Source: Kribbella monticola
Lineage (GTDB): Bacteria; Actinomycetota; Actinomycetes; Propionibacteriales; Kribbellaceae
Reading direction: 5' to 3'
DNA: 64,000 nucleotides
Assembly: GCF_003261635.1 (NCBI RefSeq)
Contig: NZ_QFXK01000038.1
Span: 186,001 to 250,000, forward strand
A program made the translations under genes and the position numbers. Shown in pieces: positions 36,801 through 45,823 of this stretch. The notes below the pieces were generated by a model. That model was not told the DNA's origin, did not search any database, and worked only from the letters and a program-made list of their open reading frames with translations. Numbering within the stretch: the first letter of the stretch is position 1; every line of letters begins with the position of its first letter.

Positions 36801-37339
36801 GAGCCACGCACCTTCCGGTAATGCCGCTTCGCGCGGGCGCGGTTGCCGCAGTCGGCCGAACTGCACCATCGCCGCGAACCGTTCTTGCTCCGGTCCATGA
36901 ACAACCAGCCGCAGTCGTCGTCGGAGCATTCACGCAGCCGTCTGAGGTCCTCCCGTTCGAGCAATCTGCCGGCCGCCAACCCGAGCGTCGGCACGAGGCC
37001 GCCCGCCTCCCAGTCGAGCAACCGCACCCCAACCACACGAGGTGGCTCGGCGGCCGTCAGGGCCTCGACGACCAGGCGGCGCACCGCCTCCAGATCACCG
37101 GCCGTCGGAACTTCCCCACGCGCCAGCGACCGCAGTACGCGATAAGCGGTCTCCCGGACTTCTCGAATCTGCTGGAGGGACGCCGTACCCCGGTTCAGGC
37201 CGACCGCCGCGCACCAGTCCGACAACTCCGCCGACGTGACCAACCGGTCGATCCGGCGCGAGTCGTCGAGACGCCAAGCCACTGTGTTCACCAGGTCGAC
37301 GACCAGGTGGCCGCCGATCAGTTCGGGCTGGTAGCCCAT
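36797..37339 (-). CDS. ABATE/CGNR zinc finger transcriptional regulator
   Basis: The 180-aa protein has a helical N-terminal ABATE domain (GHLVVDLVNTVAWRLDD start) and a C-terminal CGNR finger (CSDDDCGWLFMDRSKNGSRRWCS then CGNRARAKRHYRK). CGNR proteins bind DNA through this finger. It is the first gene of the azlCD operon, with an ATG start behind GAGGTGA. A perfect 15-bp inverted repeat just upstream is a candidate autoregulatory operator. Confidence 0.92.
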   Translation of the reverse strand: MGYQPELIGGHLVVDLVNTVAWRLDDSRRIDRLVTSAELSDWCAAVGLNRGTASLQQIREVRETAYRVLRSLARGEVPTAGDLEAVRRLVVEALTAAEPPRVVGVRLLDWEAGGLVPTLGLAAGRLLEREDLRRLRECSDDDCGWLFMDRSKNGSRRWCSSADCGNRARAKRHYRKVRGS

Positions 37340-37351
37340 GACACATCACCT

Positions 37352-37385
37352 CACTAACAAGCTAAAGTCATTTAGCTTGTTAGTG
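37352..37385. promoter_or_regulatory. Perfect 15-bp inverted repeat: operator and/or terminator
   Basis: CACTAACAAGCTAAA (37352-37366) and its exact complement (37371-37385) are separated by GTCA. The repeat starts 12 bp upstream of the CGNR start, downstream of the nitroreductase stop. It could be the CGNR operator, the nitroreductase terminator, or both. Confidence 0.8.
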
Positions 37386-37400
37386 CAACCGCTCGGCGAG

Positions 37401-38045
37401 TCACCAGCCGTCGACGTGCAGGATGTCGTCCAGCGGCTGGCGAGGGGCCGGCTTGAAGGTGTCGCCGGTGTAGTAGGCGGTAGGCAGGAGGACCGCTTGG
37501 CGGATGTCGTCAGGCAGTCCGAGCAACTCGGAGATCTCCTGCTCGTACGTCAGGTGCAGCGTGGTCCACGCCGTACCGAGGCCGCGGGCGCGCGCTGCGA
37601 GGCAGTAGCTCCAAGCGGCAGGCAGGATCGAGCCCCAGATGCCCGCCTGGTTGCCGGCGCCCAGAGACTTGACCTGCAGACACGGGATGACGAGGACAGG
37701 TACCTCGCCCATCCGCTCACCCAGATAGGCCACGCTCGATCCGACTCGCTGCTGTACCGTCGCGCGGTCCGGGTCGTCGGCGTAGAGGCGTCCGGCCGCG
37801 CCCGCCGACTCCAGGTACGAGGCGACCGACCGGCGGTAGTACTCGCCGATCGTGGCGCGCTTCTCGGCATCGGTGATCACCAGCCAGTGCCAGGTCTGCC
37901 GGTTGGAGCCGGACGGAGCCTGGAGCGCGATCTCGATGCACTCCTTGATCAACTCCGGCGGCACTGGCCGATCCAGCTCCAGCCGCTTGCGGACGGTCCG
38001 GGTAGTCGTGAGCAGGTCGTCGGGGGTCAGGTCGAGTGTGGTCAC
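37401..38045 (-). CDS. Nitroreductase family protein
   Basis: The 214-aa product starts at GTG 38045. It shows the FMN-binding start TTRTVRKRLELDRPV, RxxRxxxPxS-like APSGSNRQTWHW, and a C-terminal GLGTAWTTLHLTYEQEI. Nitroreductases reduce nitro groups, quinones or flavins using NAD(P)H and FMN. The natural substrate is unknown. Confidence 0.92.
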   Translation of the reverse strand: MTTLDLTPDDLLTTTRTVRKRLELDRPVPPELIKECIEIALQAPSGSNRQTWHWLVITDAEKRATIGEYYRRSVASYLESAGAAGRLYADDPDRATVQQRVGSSVAYLGERMGEVPVLVIPCLQVKSLGAGNQAGIWGSILPAAWSYCLAARARGLGTAWTTLHLTYEQEISELLGLPDDIRQAVLLPTAYYTGDTFKPAPRQPLDDILHVDGW

Positions 38046-38132
38046 CGCTTCAGTTTGGCAGCACCCGTACGCCCTACCGGCGCGCCTGCTCGCCGAGCAC
38101 CCTCCGATGCCGACCTCGCCTCTCCGGCCCGG

Positions 38133-38753
38133 CTACTCGAAGGGCGTGGGGTCCCCGGCGCCGATCCGGACGACCTCCGGGATGTCGTCGGAGAAGTCGA
38201 TGACGGTGGTGGGTTCGGTGCCACAGTCGCCCGAGTCGACGACGGCGTCCACCTGATGATCGAGAAGTTCCTTGATCTCCCAGCCCTGCGTCATCGGCTC
38301 CTCCTGGTCGGGGAGCAGCAAGGTGGACGACAGCAGCGGCTCACCGAGCTCCTCGACCAGCGCCTGGGTGACGACGTGGTCGGGGATCCGCACACCGACG
38401 GTCTTCTTCTTGGGGTGGAGCAACCGGCGCGGAACTTCCTTGGTGGCCGGCAGGATGAAGGTGTAGCTGCCCGGCGTCGCCGCCTTGATCGAGCGGAACA
38501 CCGCGTTGCTGATGTGCACGAACTGCCCGAGCTGGGCGAAGTCCTGGCAGACCAGCGTGAAGTGGTGCCGGTCGTCGAGGTGCCGGATGGTCCGGATCCG
38601 GTCGATGCCGTCCTTGTTCCCCAGCGCGCAGCCGAGCGCGAAGCACGAGTCTGTCGGGTAGGCGATCAGGCCGCCACCGCGGACCAGCTCGACCACCTGC
38701 CCGACCGCGCGCTTCTGCGGATTCTCCGGATGCACATCGAAATACCTGGCCAT
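38133..38753 (-). CDS. Sua5/YciO/TsaC family protein
   Basis: The 206-aa product matches the YciO/TsaC fold. AVGQVVELVRGGGLIAYPTDSCFALGC, KDGIDRIRTI and PGSYTFILPATKEVP are the nucleotide- and bicarbonate-site motifs (K/R-x-R, SxN). TsaC makes threonylcarbamoyl-AMP for tRNA t6A, but the YciO branch may act elsewhere. FVHISNAVFRSIKAA and its size favour the YciO/TsaC-like group rather than full Sua5. Confidence 0.85.
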   Translation of the reverse strand: MARYFDVHPENPQKRAVGQVVELVRGGGLIAYPTDSCFALGCALGNKDGIDRIRTIRHLDDRHHFTLVCQDFAQLGQFVHISNAVFRSIKAATPGSYTFILPATKEVPRRLLHPKKKTVGVRIPDHVVTQALVEELGEPLLSSTLLLPDQEEPMTQGWEIKELLDHQVDAVVDSGDCGTEPTTVIDFSDDIPEVVRIGAGDPTPFE

Positions 38754-38790
38754 CCCCAGACCCTAGCGTCCTGAGCCGGAAGGGAGTGCT

Positions 38791-40191
38791 TCAGCGGTCG
38801 CGCCGCTTCCGCAGCAGGTCGAGTGCGGTACTGAAGGCGGTGTCGCGACCGGCCTTGATTTCGTCGGGCGTGAAGACCGGTACGCGGATGTCCGGCGGGA
38901 TGCCGGGGCCGTCGAAGGAGGACCAGCCGAGGGTGCGGAACTCTTCGTTCGGGAGGATGTACTCCCAGCCGTTCGGCAGCGTGCGCTGGAGGGTGTCGGA
39001 GAAGACGCCCTGGGTGTTCTGCCCGATCCGGACCGGCCGCGGGCTGCGGTTCATCATCGCCTCGGTGAAGGTCTCACCCGCGCTCATCTGTGAACCACCG
39101 GTGAGGATCACCAGCGGACCGGCGTACCGGGGTCGTTGGGACGGCTTGACGAAGAACGGCTGCGGCGCGGTGAAGGACGACGCGCCGTCCGGATCGTTGC
39201 GGGCTCGCTTGAAGTAGGCGAAGTACGGCTTGTTCGTCAGCCGGCCGGCCAGATCCAGAGCGAGTTGGTCGGAGCCGCCGCCGTTGATCCGCAGGTCGAG
39301 GATCAGCCCGCGCAGACCAGCTGCTCCTGCCAGTGCGTGGTCGAGTGCCTGGTTCAGCACGATGCGTTCTGCGTTGTAGTCGGGGATGTCGCCGTAGCCC
39401 AGGAACGCGATCACCCGGAGATAGCCGATCCGCCCCGGCAGGTCGGCGTACCCGATCCGATCATGCCCGTACGACGTGTAGGTGAGCCCCTTGAGCGCGG
39501 TGTGCTCGATGTAGGGGCGGAGCTTCGCCTCGAGCTCCTCCGTCGGGAACGTCGTACCGGGTCGTACGCCTTGGTACTTCTCGCCGCTCCGCGTGCGGAT
39601 CGCGGTGTGCGCGTCACCCAGCGGCTTGATCATCGACGTCAGCAGCTCGAACAGTGCCTCCTCCGAGATGTCCGGCTTCACCAACGGCCGGTACTTCGCG
39701 CGGACCGCGCGCCAGTCGATCCCCTTGGCCGCGAAGAACGGGTAGTTCTCGGCGTAGTCGGTCCAGAACTGGTCGAACACGGCGAGCGGCGCGGTCGGCC
39801 GGGGCTGTGTGCAGGTCTGCGGCAGCTTCTCCAGCCGGCGAAGGACCTTGTCGCCGACGTTGCCTTCGACGTGCAGGCGGTTTCCCCTGATGGTGAAGGC
39901 CTGTTCGCCGTCAGCGGTGAACCGGTTCCCGTCCTGCTGGTAGGTCGCGGGCGCCGAACAGCTGATGCTGGTGACGCCGTAGAGCCGGGCCTTTCCATTG
40001 CTGATGGCAACGATCGTGCCGTAGCCCTCGGTCTGGTACACGCCGTCGAGGCTGCTCGCGGCGGTTCGGGTCGGGGCAGCTGTCGCAGCCGTTGCCGCTG
40101 GTGAGCCGGCGAGTGGGGCGGCGATCAGACCGGCGCTGAGCGCGGCTCCGATCAGCACCCGGCGGGCAGGTCGGAATGTCTGTGAGTCCAT
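38791..40191 (-). CDS. Secreted S41 family (tail-specific) peptidase
   Basis: The start is ATG 40191. The 466-aa precursor has a signal peptide (AALSAGLIAAPLAGSPAATA). A PDZ-poor S41 catalytic domain follows, with GYLRVIAFLGYG, LILDLRINGGGSDQ and the serine motif LTGGSQMSAGETF. S41 peptidases use a Ser-Lys dyad to cut C-terminal tails. Here it is probably extracellular or wall-associated. No target is evident. Confidence 0.9.
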   Translation of the reverse strand: MDSQTFRPARRVLIGAALSAGLIAAPLAGSPAATAATAAPTRTAASSLDGVYQTEGYGTIVAISNGKARLYGVTSISCSAPATYQQDGNRFTADGEQAFTIRGNRLHVEGNVGDKVLRRLEKLPQTCTQPRPTAPLAVFDQFWTDYAENYPFFAAKGIDWRAVRAKYRPLVKPDISEEALFELLTSMIKPLGDAHTAIRTRSGEKYQGVRPGTTFPTEELEAKLRPYIEHTALKGLTYTSYGHDRIGYADLPGRIGYLRVIAFLGYGDIPDYNAERIVLNQALDHALAGAAGLRGLILDLRINGGGSDQLALDLAGRLTNKPYFAYFKRARNDPDGASSFTAPQPFFVKPSQRPRYAGPLVILTGGSQMSAGETFTEAMMNRSPRPVRIGQNTQGVFSDTLQRTLPNGWEYILPNEEFRTLGWSSFDGPGIPPDIRVPVFTPDEIKAGRDTAFSTALDLLRKRRDR

Positions 40192-40260
40192 GGCGCAACT
40201 CTCGACGGGCGGCCGGGTGCTCACCAGGGCGCTCCGTCCCCCACCACGGTGGTGCTACCT

Positions 40261-40896
40261 CTACCTCGCCAGCCCGATCGCCGCGGCGGTCACCACCAGA
40301 TTCTCCGCGTAGCCCCCTTTGGCCGGGTCATAAGCCCCGGTGCAGGTGATCAATACCAGTCGATGATCACCCGTTTGATTGAATGCCCCGCCGGTGGTCG
40401 CGAGCGCATTCTTGGGAACGGCGGTCACCGCCGAGATCCGGTACGACGCGCTGTGCCCGCCGTCGCCCCGCAGTACGACGATCTCGCCCGGTTTCACCAG
40501 CCGCAGCCGGACGAAGAAGCCGATCCCTTCCGTCGCCGAGTCGACATGGCCCGCCAGCACCACGGACCCGAACGGATCCCCCGCCTCGGCCCCGCCGTCC
40601 CACCAGCCGACCCGCTGGACATGCTCGGGGACGACGAGTTGGCCGTTGACCGTGCTGGCCGGGAGCACCGGCGCCCGGTGGCCGCCAGGCAGCACGACCT
40701 CGGTCGGTACGAACCGGACCCGCTGGCTCGCGGCCGGCGTACCGACTCTTCCGGGCAGCACGGACGGCGACGCCGACTGGCCTACAGCCGGTACGCCGCC
40801 GCCCTCCCCAGGAGCCGGCACAGCTTGGTCGACCTGCGCGGCACACCCCTCCAGGGCCACGCAGCACAAGAGCAGTCCGAGCAGGATCCTCCTCAG
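40261..40896 (-). CDS. Class F-like sortase with lipoprotein-type signal
   Basis: Catalytic His (VLAGHVD) and Cys (LITCTGAYD) fit class F sortases, about 211 aa. The start is inferred to be CTG at 40896. It overlaps the DUF4397 stop (CTGA), has GGAAGG 10 nt upstream, and gives a signal RRILLGLLLCCVALEGCAA with a lipobox-like Cys. A TTG at 40869 would lose most of the hydrophobic signal. Class F sortases are often stand-alone. The neighbouring DUF4397 protein could be a substrate. Confidence 0.75.
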   Translation of the reverse strand: MRRILLGLLLCCVALEGCAAQVDQAVPAPGEGGGVPAVGQSASPSVLPGRVGTPAASQRVRFVPTEVVLPGGHRAPVLPASTVNGQLVVPEHVQRVGWWDGGAEAGDPFGSVVLAGHVDSATEGIGFFVRLRLVKPGEIVVLRGDGGHSASYRISAVTAVPKNALATTGGAFNQTGDHRLVLITCTGAYDPAKGGYAENLVVTAAAIGLAR

Positions 40897-41753
40897 CGAC
40901 GCACGACCTTCCGTACCGTGACGACCGAGGCGCCTGCCAGCAGCAGGGCGACGAGTGCGATCGGCGCGACCGGCGACCGCCGGCCGTTCATCGAGCCCGC
41001 CGACTGCTCGCCGTTCATCAGGCCGGCCGCCTGGCCGCCGGTTCCCGTGTTCACCAGGCCCGGACGGTCGGATCCGGTACCGGGCAGCCGCAAGGACGTC
41101 ACCACGACGTTCATCGTCTTCGAGTTCGGCTCACCGATCGCGAAGACCCGGGTCAGATAACCCGCCTTGACCGGCAGCGACAACGGCCCGAGAACGACCG
41201 GCGAAGTCGCTCCGGCCGGCACGATCTCGACGGAATAGGTACCGGCCGGTACGACCACGTCGAGTGATTCCCCGTTCGCCACATTCGCGAACAGCACTTT
41301 CCCGTTCACCCGGATGTCGGCCGGTCCGACCGCCGCGGTGTGCGCGACCCGGAGCGCGGCTTTGTCCTTCGGTACCCCGGTCAGTTTGTTCGCGTAACTG
41401 GTGATCACCGGTGCCGCTGTCGGCGCGGCCGGCCGGTGGATGACCACGTCGAGGTTGCTTCCGGCACCTACCGTGACGACCCGCTCGATCACCACCTTGC
41501 CACCGTCGCGAGCGGTCACTTTCCGTTGCCCGGCGGCCACGTCCAGCGGACCGACCACCTCGGCGCCCTTGACTCCGCGGGCGACCGTCCGCCCGTCGAC
41601 GGAGATGTCGAGCGACCGCCCGGGCAGGCCCTGGATGACGTGCAACTCACCCTTGCCGGCGGCATCGGCCGGTACGGCGAGCAGCGCGGAGGCGGCCGCG
41701 ATCATCACCGCGAGCATCAGCGGAATTACCCTGAGAGAATGCGGACCTCGCAT
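40893..41753 (-). CDS. Secreted DUF4397 protein, candidate sortase substrate
   Basis: The 286-aa product (ATG 41753) has a signal peptide ending ADA and two DUF4397 beta domains (ELHVIQGLPGRSLDISVDG near 35-80; ALRVAHTAAVGPADIRVNG near 135-180). A C-terminal hydrophobic segment (262-279) and RKVVRR tail follow an LPGTG at about 222-226. That LPGTG is further from the membrane than in most sorting signals. It precedes the sortase gene and shares a coupled stop-start. Confidence 0.75.
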   Translation of the reverse strand: MRGPHSLRVIPLMLAVMIAAASALLAVPADAAGKGELHVIQGLPGRSLDISVDGRTVARGVKGAEVVGPLDVAAGQRKVTARDGGKVVIERVVTVGAGSNLDVVIHRPAAPTAAPVITSYANKLTGVPKDKAALRVAHTAAVGPADIRVNGKVLFANVANGESLDVVVPAGTYSVEIVPAGATSPVVLGPLSLPVKAGYLTRVFAIGEPNSKTMNVVVTSLRLPGTGSDRPGLVNTGTGGQAAGLMNGEQSAGSMNGRRSPVAPIALVALLLAGASVVTVRKVVRR

Positions 41754-41950
41754 TCTCGAAATTATCGTCGCGCTTTTCCTGGGCATTCTAGCAACCCTTT
41801 GGAATGGCTTGACCACGCTCCGTTCCAGCATTCTTCCCCCTCATCGAGAACATTCTGGAAATAGTGGCGATTGCCAATTTCGGCGTATCGTATGCGGAAG
41901 TCGATCCGGCCACCAGAGGAAGTGTCCGGGTCCTTGGGGGACGAGATCCG

Positions 41951-42661
41951 ATGTCATTGTTCAGAGGACTTGCACTCGTCACGCTGGCACTGGGGCTGAG
42001 CGTGGCCACCGCGTGCTCCGGCGAAGTCGCCGGGCCGACGGCCCCGAGCCCCGGGGCACTGGCGAGTGGCGGTGGCACGGCCCCCGTGCAGCCTCCGCCG
42101 ACGCCCGAGGGGACCGGCCTGACCGCACCCGGCATCCGGCTGGCCGCAGTACCGCGGGGTGACGGCAGCTTCGACATCACCGAGGACGTCATCGTCCGCA
42201 GTGCGATCGCCACGTTGCCGCTGCGGCCACCCGACTCGGGTGCGGATCTGCCCGGGATGATGACACCGACCGAGCCGAAGGTCACCGACCTGACGGTGCT
42301 CGCGGACGGTGAGCCGGTTCCGGTGGATCAGGCCACCTTCAGCGGTCCGAGCCAACTGCCGTTGATCACGGCACCGACCAAGTTCAAGCTGACCTACCGG
42401 CTCAGCGGCTCGGTGGTGCGGCGGGTGCCGTCGACCACGGGACGTGCCTCGGCGGCGATCAAGCCGCTGACCGCGGATGTCGACAGCACGCTGCCGACCG
42501 ATCTCGTCGTGTCCGGCGGCGGTCTGCGCAACGCGATCTGTCCGCAGCTGACCGAGAGCCGCTGCGCAGTCGGCGAACCACCAGGGATGTCGGTGCAGCC
42601 GGGCATCCCGGCCGGCCAGTCGCTCGCAGTACTGCAATTGGATCTTCCGCTGCAGCCTTAG
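41951..42661 (+). CDS. Predicted lipoprotein, function unknown
   Basis: The 236-aa product starts at ATG 41951. The signal ends in VATACSG, with a lipobox Cys. The mature part is Pro/Thr-rich at first, then beta-rich, with no known domain. It lies divergent from the DUF4397-sortase pair, about 200 bp away, and could belong to the same surface process. No regulator is adjacent. Confidence 0.8.
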   Translation: MSLFRGLALVTLALGLSVATACSGEVAGPTAPSPGALASGGGTAPVQPPPTPEGTGLTAPGIRLAAVPRGDGSFDITEDVIVRSAIATLPLRPPDSGADLPGMMTPTEPKVTDLTVLADGEPVPVDQATFSGPSQLPLITAPTKFKLTYRLSGSVVRRVPSTTGRASAAIKPLTADVDSTLPTDLVVSGGGLRNAICPQLTESRCAVGEPPGMSVQPGIPAGQSLAVLQLDLPLQP

Positions 42662-42683
42662 TGTCCCCCGGCACGCTTACGCT

Positions 42684-44189
42684 GTGCCCATGGTCGATGC
42701 GCAACCTGAGGACACGGATCGGATCGCCTTCGGCACCGCCCGGGCCAGGTGGGTGCTGGCCGCCACGGCCCTCGGCTCGGGGATGGCCTTCCTCGACGGC
42801 ACCGTCGTGAATGTCGCCCTGCCTGCGATGGGCGAAGACCTCGGGGCCGGGATCGCTGGGCTGCAGTGGATCGTCAACGGTTACATGCTGATGCTGGCCT
42901 CGCTGATCCTGCTCAGCGGCTCACTCGGCGACCGGCTCGGCCGGCGGCGGCTCTTCGTCATCGGCGTCATCTGGTTCGCGCTCGCATCCTTGGTTTGCGC
43001 CGTCGCGCCGACTCTTGGCGTGATGATCGGCGGGCGCGTCCTGCAGGGCGTCGGTGGCGCGCTGCTCACCCCGGGCAGCTTGGCGATCCTGCAGACGAGC
43101 TTCCGGCATTCCGATCGCGGCAAGGCGGTGGGCGCCTGGTCGGGTCTGACTTCGGTCGCGGCCGCGGTCGGCCCGTTCGTCGGCGGCACGCTGGTGGATC
43201 ACGGTTCCTGGCGGCTGATCTTCCTGATCAACCTGCCACTCGCCCTGATCACCGTTCTGGTGGCGATGCGGCACGTCCCGGACACCCGCGACGAGACCTC
43301 CACCGGCAAACTCGATCTCGGTGGCGCCCTGCTCGCCACGATCGGGCTGGCCGGTCTGACGCTCGGTCTGATCAGCGCCGGGGATCGCGGATTCGGTGAT
43401 CCCGCAGTACTGACGAGCCTCGTCCTCGGCGTCGTGGCTCTCGCGGTCTTCGTCGAGGTGGAGCGGCGGAGTTCGCACCCGATGCTGCCGCCGGGAATCT
43501 TCAAGAACCTTCGCTTCACCGGCGCGAATCTGGTCACCGTCGTCGTGTACGGCGCGCTGGGCACGGCAACCTTCCTGGTCGTCGTCTACCTGCAGACGGT
43601 TCTCGGGTACGACGCCCTGCACGCGGGCGCCGCGTTGCTGCCGATGACCCTGCTCATGCTGGCCTTGTCGGGCTACGCGGGCAGCCTGTCCGAACGGATC
43701 GGTGCCCGGATCCCGATGACGGTCGGCCCGGTGCTGATGGCCGGCGGCTTCCTCCTGATGCGCCGCATCGGCCCGGGCGCCGGCTACTTCACCGAGATCC
43801 TCCCCGCTGTCGTCGTGCTCGGACTCGGGCTGGTGTCGACGGTCGCCCCACTGACCGCGACCGTCCTGTCGTCCGTCGAGGACCACCACGCCGGCATCGC
43901 TTCCGGGGTGAACAACGCGGTCGCCCGATCGGCCCAACTGATGGCAGTCGCGGCCATCCCCCTCGCCGCCGGGATCACCGGCGACTCCTATCGGGACCCC
44001 GTCGCGTTCGGCCACAGCTTCATGACGGCCATGTGGATCTCCAGCGGCCTGGCCGTCGCCGGCGCCTTACTGGCGTGGCTCACCCTCGCCGACCATCGCC
44101 CGGCGCCGCGCAAACCTGTCGCCGTCACCACCCACCGCCACTGCGCCCTGGAGTCGCCGCCGCTCTCGAACTCCCCCGGCTCCCGCTAG
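42684..44189 (+). CDS. DHA2-family MFS drug transporter
   Basis: The 501-aa product has 14 membrane segments. DGTVVNVALPAM and GDRLGRRRLF are the DHA2 helix-2/3 signatures; VLQGVGGALLTPGSLAIL continues them. Drug:H+ antiport is expected, but the drug is unknown. The stop TAG shares a CTAG palindrome with the convergent AlkD-like gene. Confidence 0.92.
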   Translation: MPMVDAQPEDTDRIAFGTARARWVLAATALGSGMAFLDGTVVNVALPAMGEDLGAGIAGLQWIVNGYMLMLASLILLSGSLGDRLGRRRLFVIGVIWFALASLVCAVAPTLGVMIGGRVLQGVGGALLTPGSLAILQTSFRHSDRGKAVGAWSGLTSVAAAVGPFVGGTLVDHGSWRLIFLINLPLALITVLVAMRHVPDTRDETSTGKLDLGGALLATIGLAGLTLGLISAGDRGFGDPAVLTSLVLGVVALAVFVEVERRSSHPMLPPGIFKNLRFTGANLVTVVVYGALGTATFLVVVYLQTVLGYDALHAGAALLPMTLLMLALSGYAGSLSERIGARIPMTVGPVLMAGGFLLMRRIGPGAGYFTEILPAVVVLGLGLVSTVAPLTATVLSSVEDHHAGIASGVNNAVARSAQLMAVAAIPLAAGITGDSYRDPVAFGHSFMTAMWISSGLAVAGALLAWLTLADHRPAPRKPVAVTTHRHCALESPPLSNSPGSR

Positions 44190-44959
44190 CCGCCCTTGCG
44201 GTCCTCAACCGACTTGTCGACAAATCGCACTTTCTTCAGCGACAGGTAGTGCTGCCGGACTTCGGGTGGGAGGCGTTCGATGGCGTAGCGGAGCATCGTG
44301 CGGGGCATCGTGGCGGCGTACTGGTCGAGGAAGGCCAGCAGGTCGTCGGCGGAGACGCGTTTGCCGGCTTCGCGAAGCATCCAGCCGGAAGCTTTGTGGA
44401 TGAGGTCTTCGGAGTCGGTGAGAACCAGGGCGGCCAGGCGGTACGTGTCCGCGGTCTGGCCGACGCCGATCAGGTGCTGGGTGGCGATCAGGGCGATCCG
44501 GCGTTCCCAGATGTTGCTAGAGGCAACCAACATGTAGAGCGGGTCGCGGGGTTTGTCGAGCAGCTGGCCGCCGACGATCTGCGGGGCGCTGCAGTCGACC
44601 AGGTCCCAGTTGTTGATGTGGGCGGTGTTGCGCAGGTAGAGGTCGTAGATCTCGGCGAGCTCGGCCGGATTCGCAGTACGAGGTTTCAGTGCGAGTGATG
44701 CACGGTCGGCCAGCAGTGCCAGTACTGCGAGTCGGTGCTCGTGGATCGGGCTGGCCAGCGCGCGCTCCAGGTCGGGCAGCGGGAGGCCGGCGCGGACGTA
44801 GGGCTTCAGGATGCCGCGCAAGGTGGAAAGCTTCACGCCGATCATCCGGTCGCCGAACCCGTAGCCGCCGGGCTGGAGCTGGAAATAGCGCGCCAGCACT
44901 TCGGCGACAGCAGGATCCGCCGCGTCGTCGATCGCTGACAGTAGCTCGTCGACGGTCAT
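44186..44959 (-). CDS. AlkD-like DNA alkylation repair protein
   Basis: The start is ATG 44959 with an AGGGA site. The 257-aa all-helical protein has HEAT-like repeats and IGVKLSTLRGILKPY, LVDCSAPQIVGGQLLDKP and ERRIALIATQHLIGVGQ, the hallmarks of AlkD. AlkD removes 3-alkyl purines without base flipping. The Asp of LVDCSA fits the catalytic position. Confidence 0.9.
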   Translation of the reverse strand: MTVDELLSAIDDAADPAVAEVLARYFQLQPGGYGFGDRMIGVKLSTLRGILKPYVRAGLPLPDLERALASPIHEHRLAVLALLADRASLALKPRTANPAELAEIYDLYLRNTAHINNWDLVDCSAPQIVGGQLLDKPRDPLYMLVASSNIWERRIALIATQHLIGVGQTADTYRLAALVLTDSEDLIHKASGWMLREAGKRVSADDLLAFLDQYAATMPRTMLRYAIERLPPEVRQHYLSLKKVRFVDKSVEDRKGG

Positions 44960-45146
44960 CGGAGTCCCTTCGGTCACGCGTTGCGAAGTCCAGCAGGGCA
45001 ACGCTAATCCGATTCATCACGCTCCGGGGTCACTCGTGGCGGGGGCGTTGTGGGTGTGCAGCGTTCGGGCATACGGTGAGGGAAGGGCAGTTCCCCCACG
45101 CCAGGACCGACCGGCGTCCGCGGAGCCGCCCTCGGGGAGGATGGCC

Positions 45147-45536
45147 GTGACGAGCCAGCCGGAGTCGCCGGACCACGACATGGTCCGTACCATTTTCGAC
45201 GCCGTCACCGAAGAGCTGGAGCCTGGGGTCCTGCTGGTGCGGATGTCGGGGGAGATCGACATCGCCAGCACCGATCTGGCGGCCGAGGCGATCCGGGCCG
45301 CCGTCGTACCACCCGCCCGGCTCGTGCTGATCGACCTGTCCGCGGTGACGTTCTGCAGCTCCGCCGGGCTGGGAAATCTGGTCGAAGCGCGCCGCCTCGC
45401 GGGGCAGCATGGCATCGATCTCGCATTGGTCGGCGTGGGCCGTCCGGTGGACCGCCCACTGTCCATCACCGGCCTCGGCGGCCAGTTCCGCATCTTCGCC
45501 TCCGCCGCCGACGCGCTCCGTCAACGCGAGAGCTGA
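45147..45536 (+). CDS. STAS domain anti-sigma factor antagonist
   Basis: The start is set to GTG 45147 because GGAGG ends six bases upstream; ATG 45141 is too close to that site. The 129-aa product carries VLLVRMSGEIDIASTDL and VLIDLSAVTFCSSAGLGNLVEA, with the Ser residue usually phosphorylated by an anti-sigma kinase (SSAGL). Unphosphorylated antagonists release a stress sigma factor. The kinase is not in this window. Confidence 0.9.
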   Translation: MTSQPESPDHDMVRTIFDAVTEELEPGVLLVRMSGEIDIASTDLAAEAIRAAVVPPARLVLIDLSAVTFCSSAGLGNLVEARRLAGQHGIDLALVGVGRPVDRPLSITGLGGQFRIFASAADALRQRES

Positions 45537-45556
45537 CGGCGGGGCGCTCGGCCTCC

Positions 45557-45691
45557 GGCGATCGAGGCCCTGCCGAAGGCGGTCACCGGCGCGACGCGGG
45601 CGATCGAGCCCGTGCCAGACGTGATCGGCCGCCACGACTCGGGCGATCGAGCCAGTGCTGGAGGCCGCCGACCGGCACGGCCGGGCGATCG
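45557..45691. repeat. Four degenerate 42-43-bp tandem repeats
   Basis: GGCGATCG marks unit starts at 45557, 45599, 45642 and 45684, spaced 42, 43 and 42 bp. The first three share GGCGATCGAG and similar interiors. The array lies in a 287-bp gap between the STAS and LacI genes; there is no gene in it. Confidence 0.75.
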
Positions 45692-45823
45692 TCGTACGGG
45701 TTGATCCGTGGCGCGCTGCGGGGTGCCGACGGACGGTGGCGAGGTGTCCGTCTCACCATCTTCCGGTGAGCCACGAGGGCCAGAACCGCTCCTGGGAGGT
45801 GGCCGGGGCCCTACGATGACGGC

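Noticed and set aside
45141..45146. ATG 45141 as the STAS start
   Set aside because: It abuts GGAGG; GTG 45147 has the usual 6-base spacing.
45557..45691. 42-bp repeats as a CRISPR or coding repeats
   Set aside because: No spacers, and frames lack a start with ribosome site and run out of register at the 43-bp unit.
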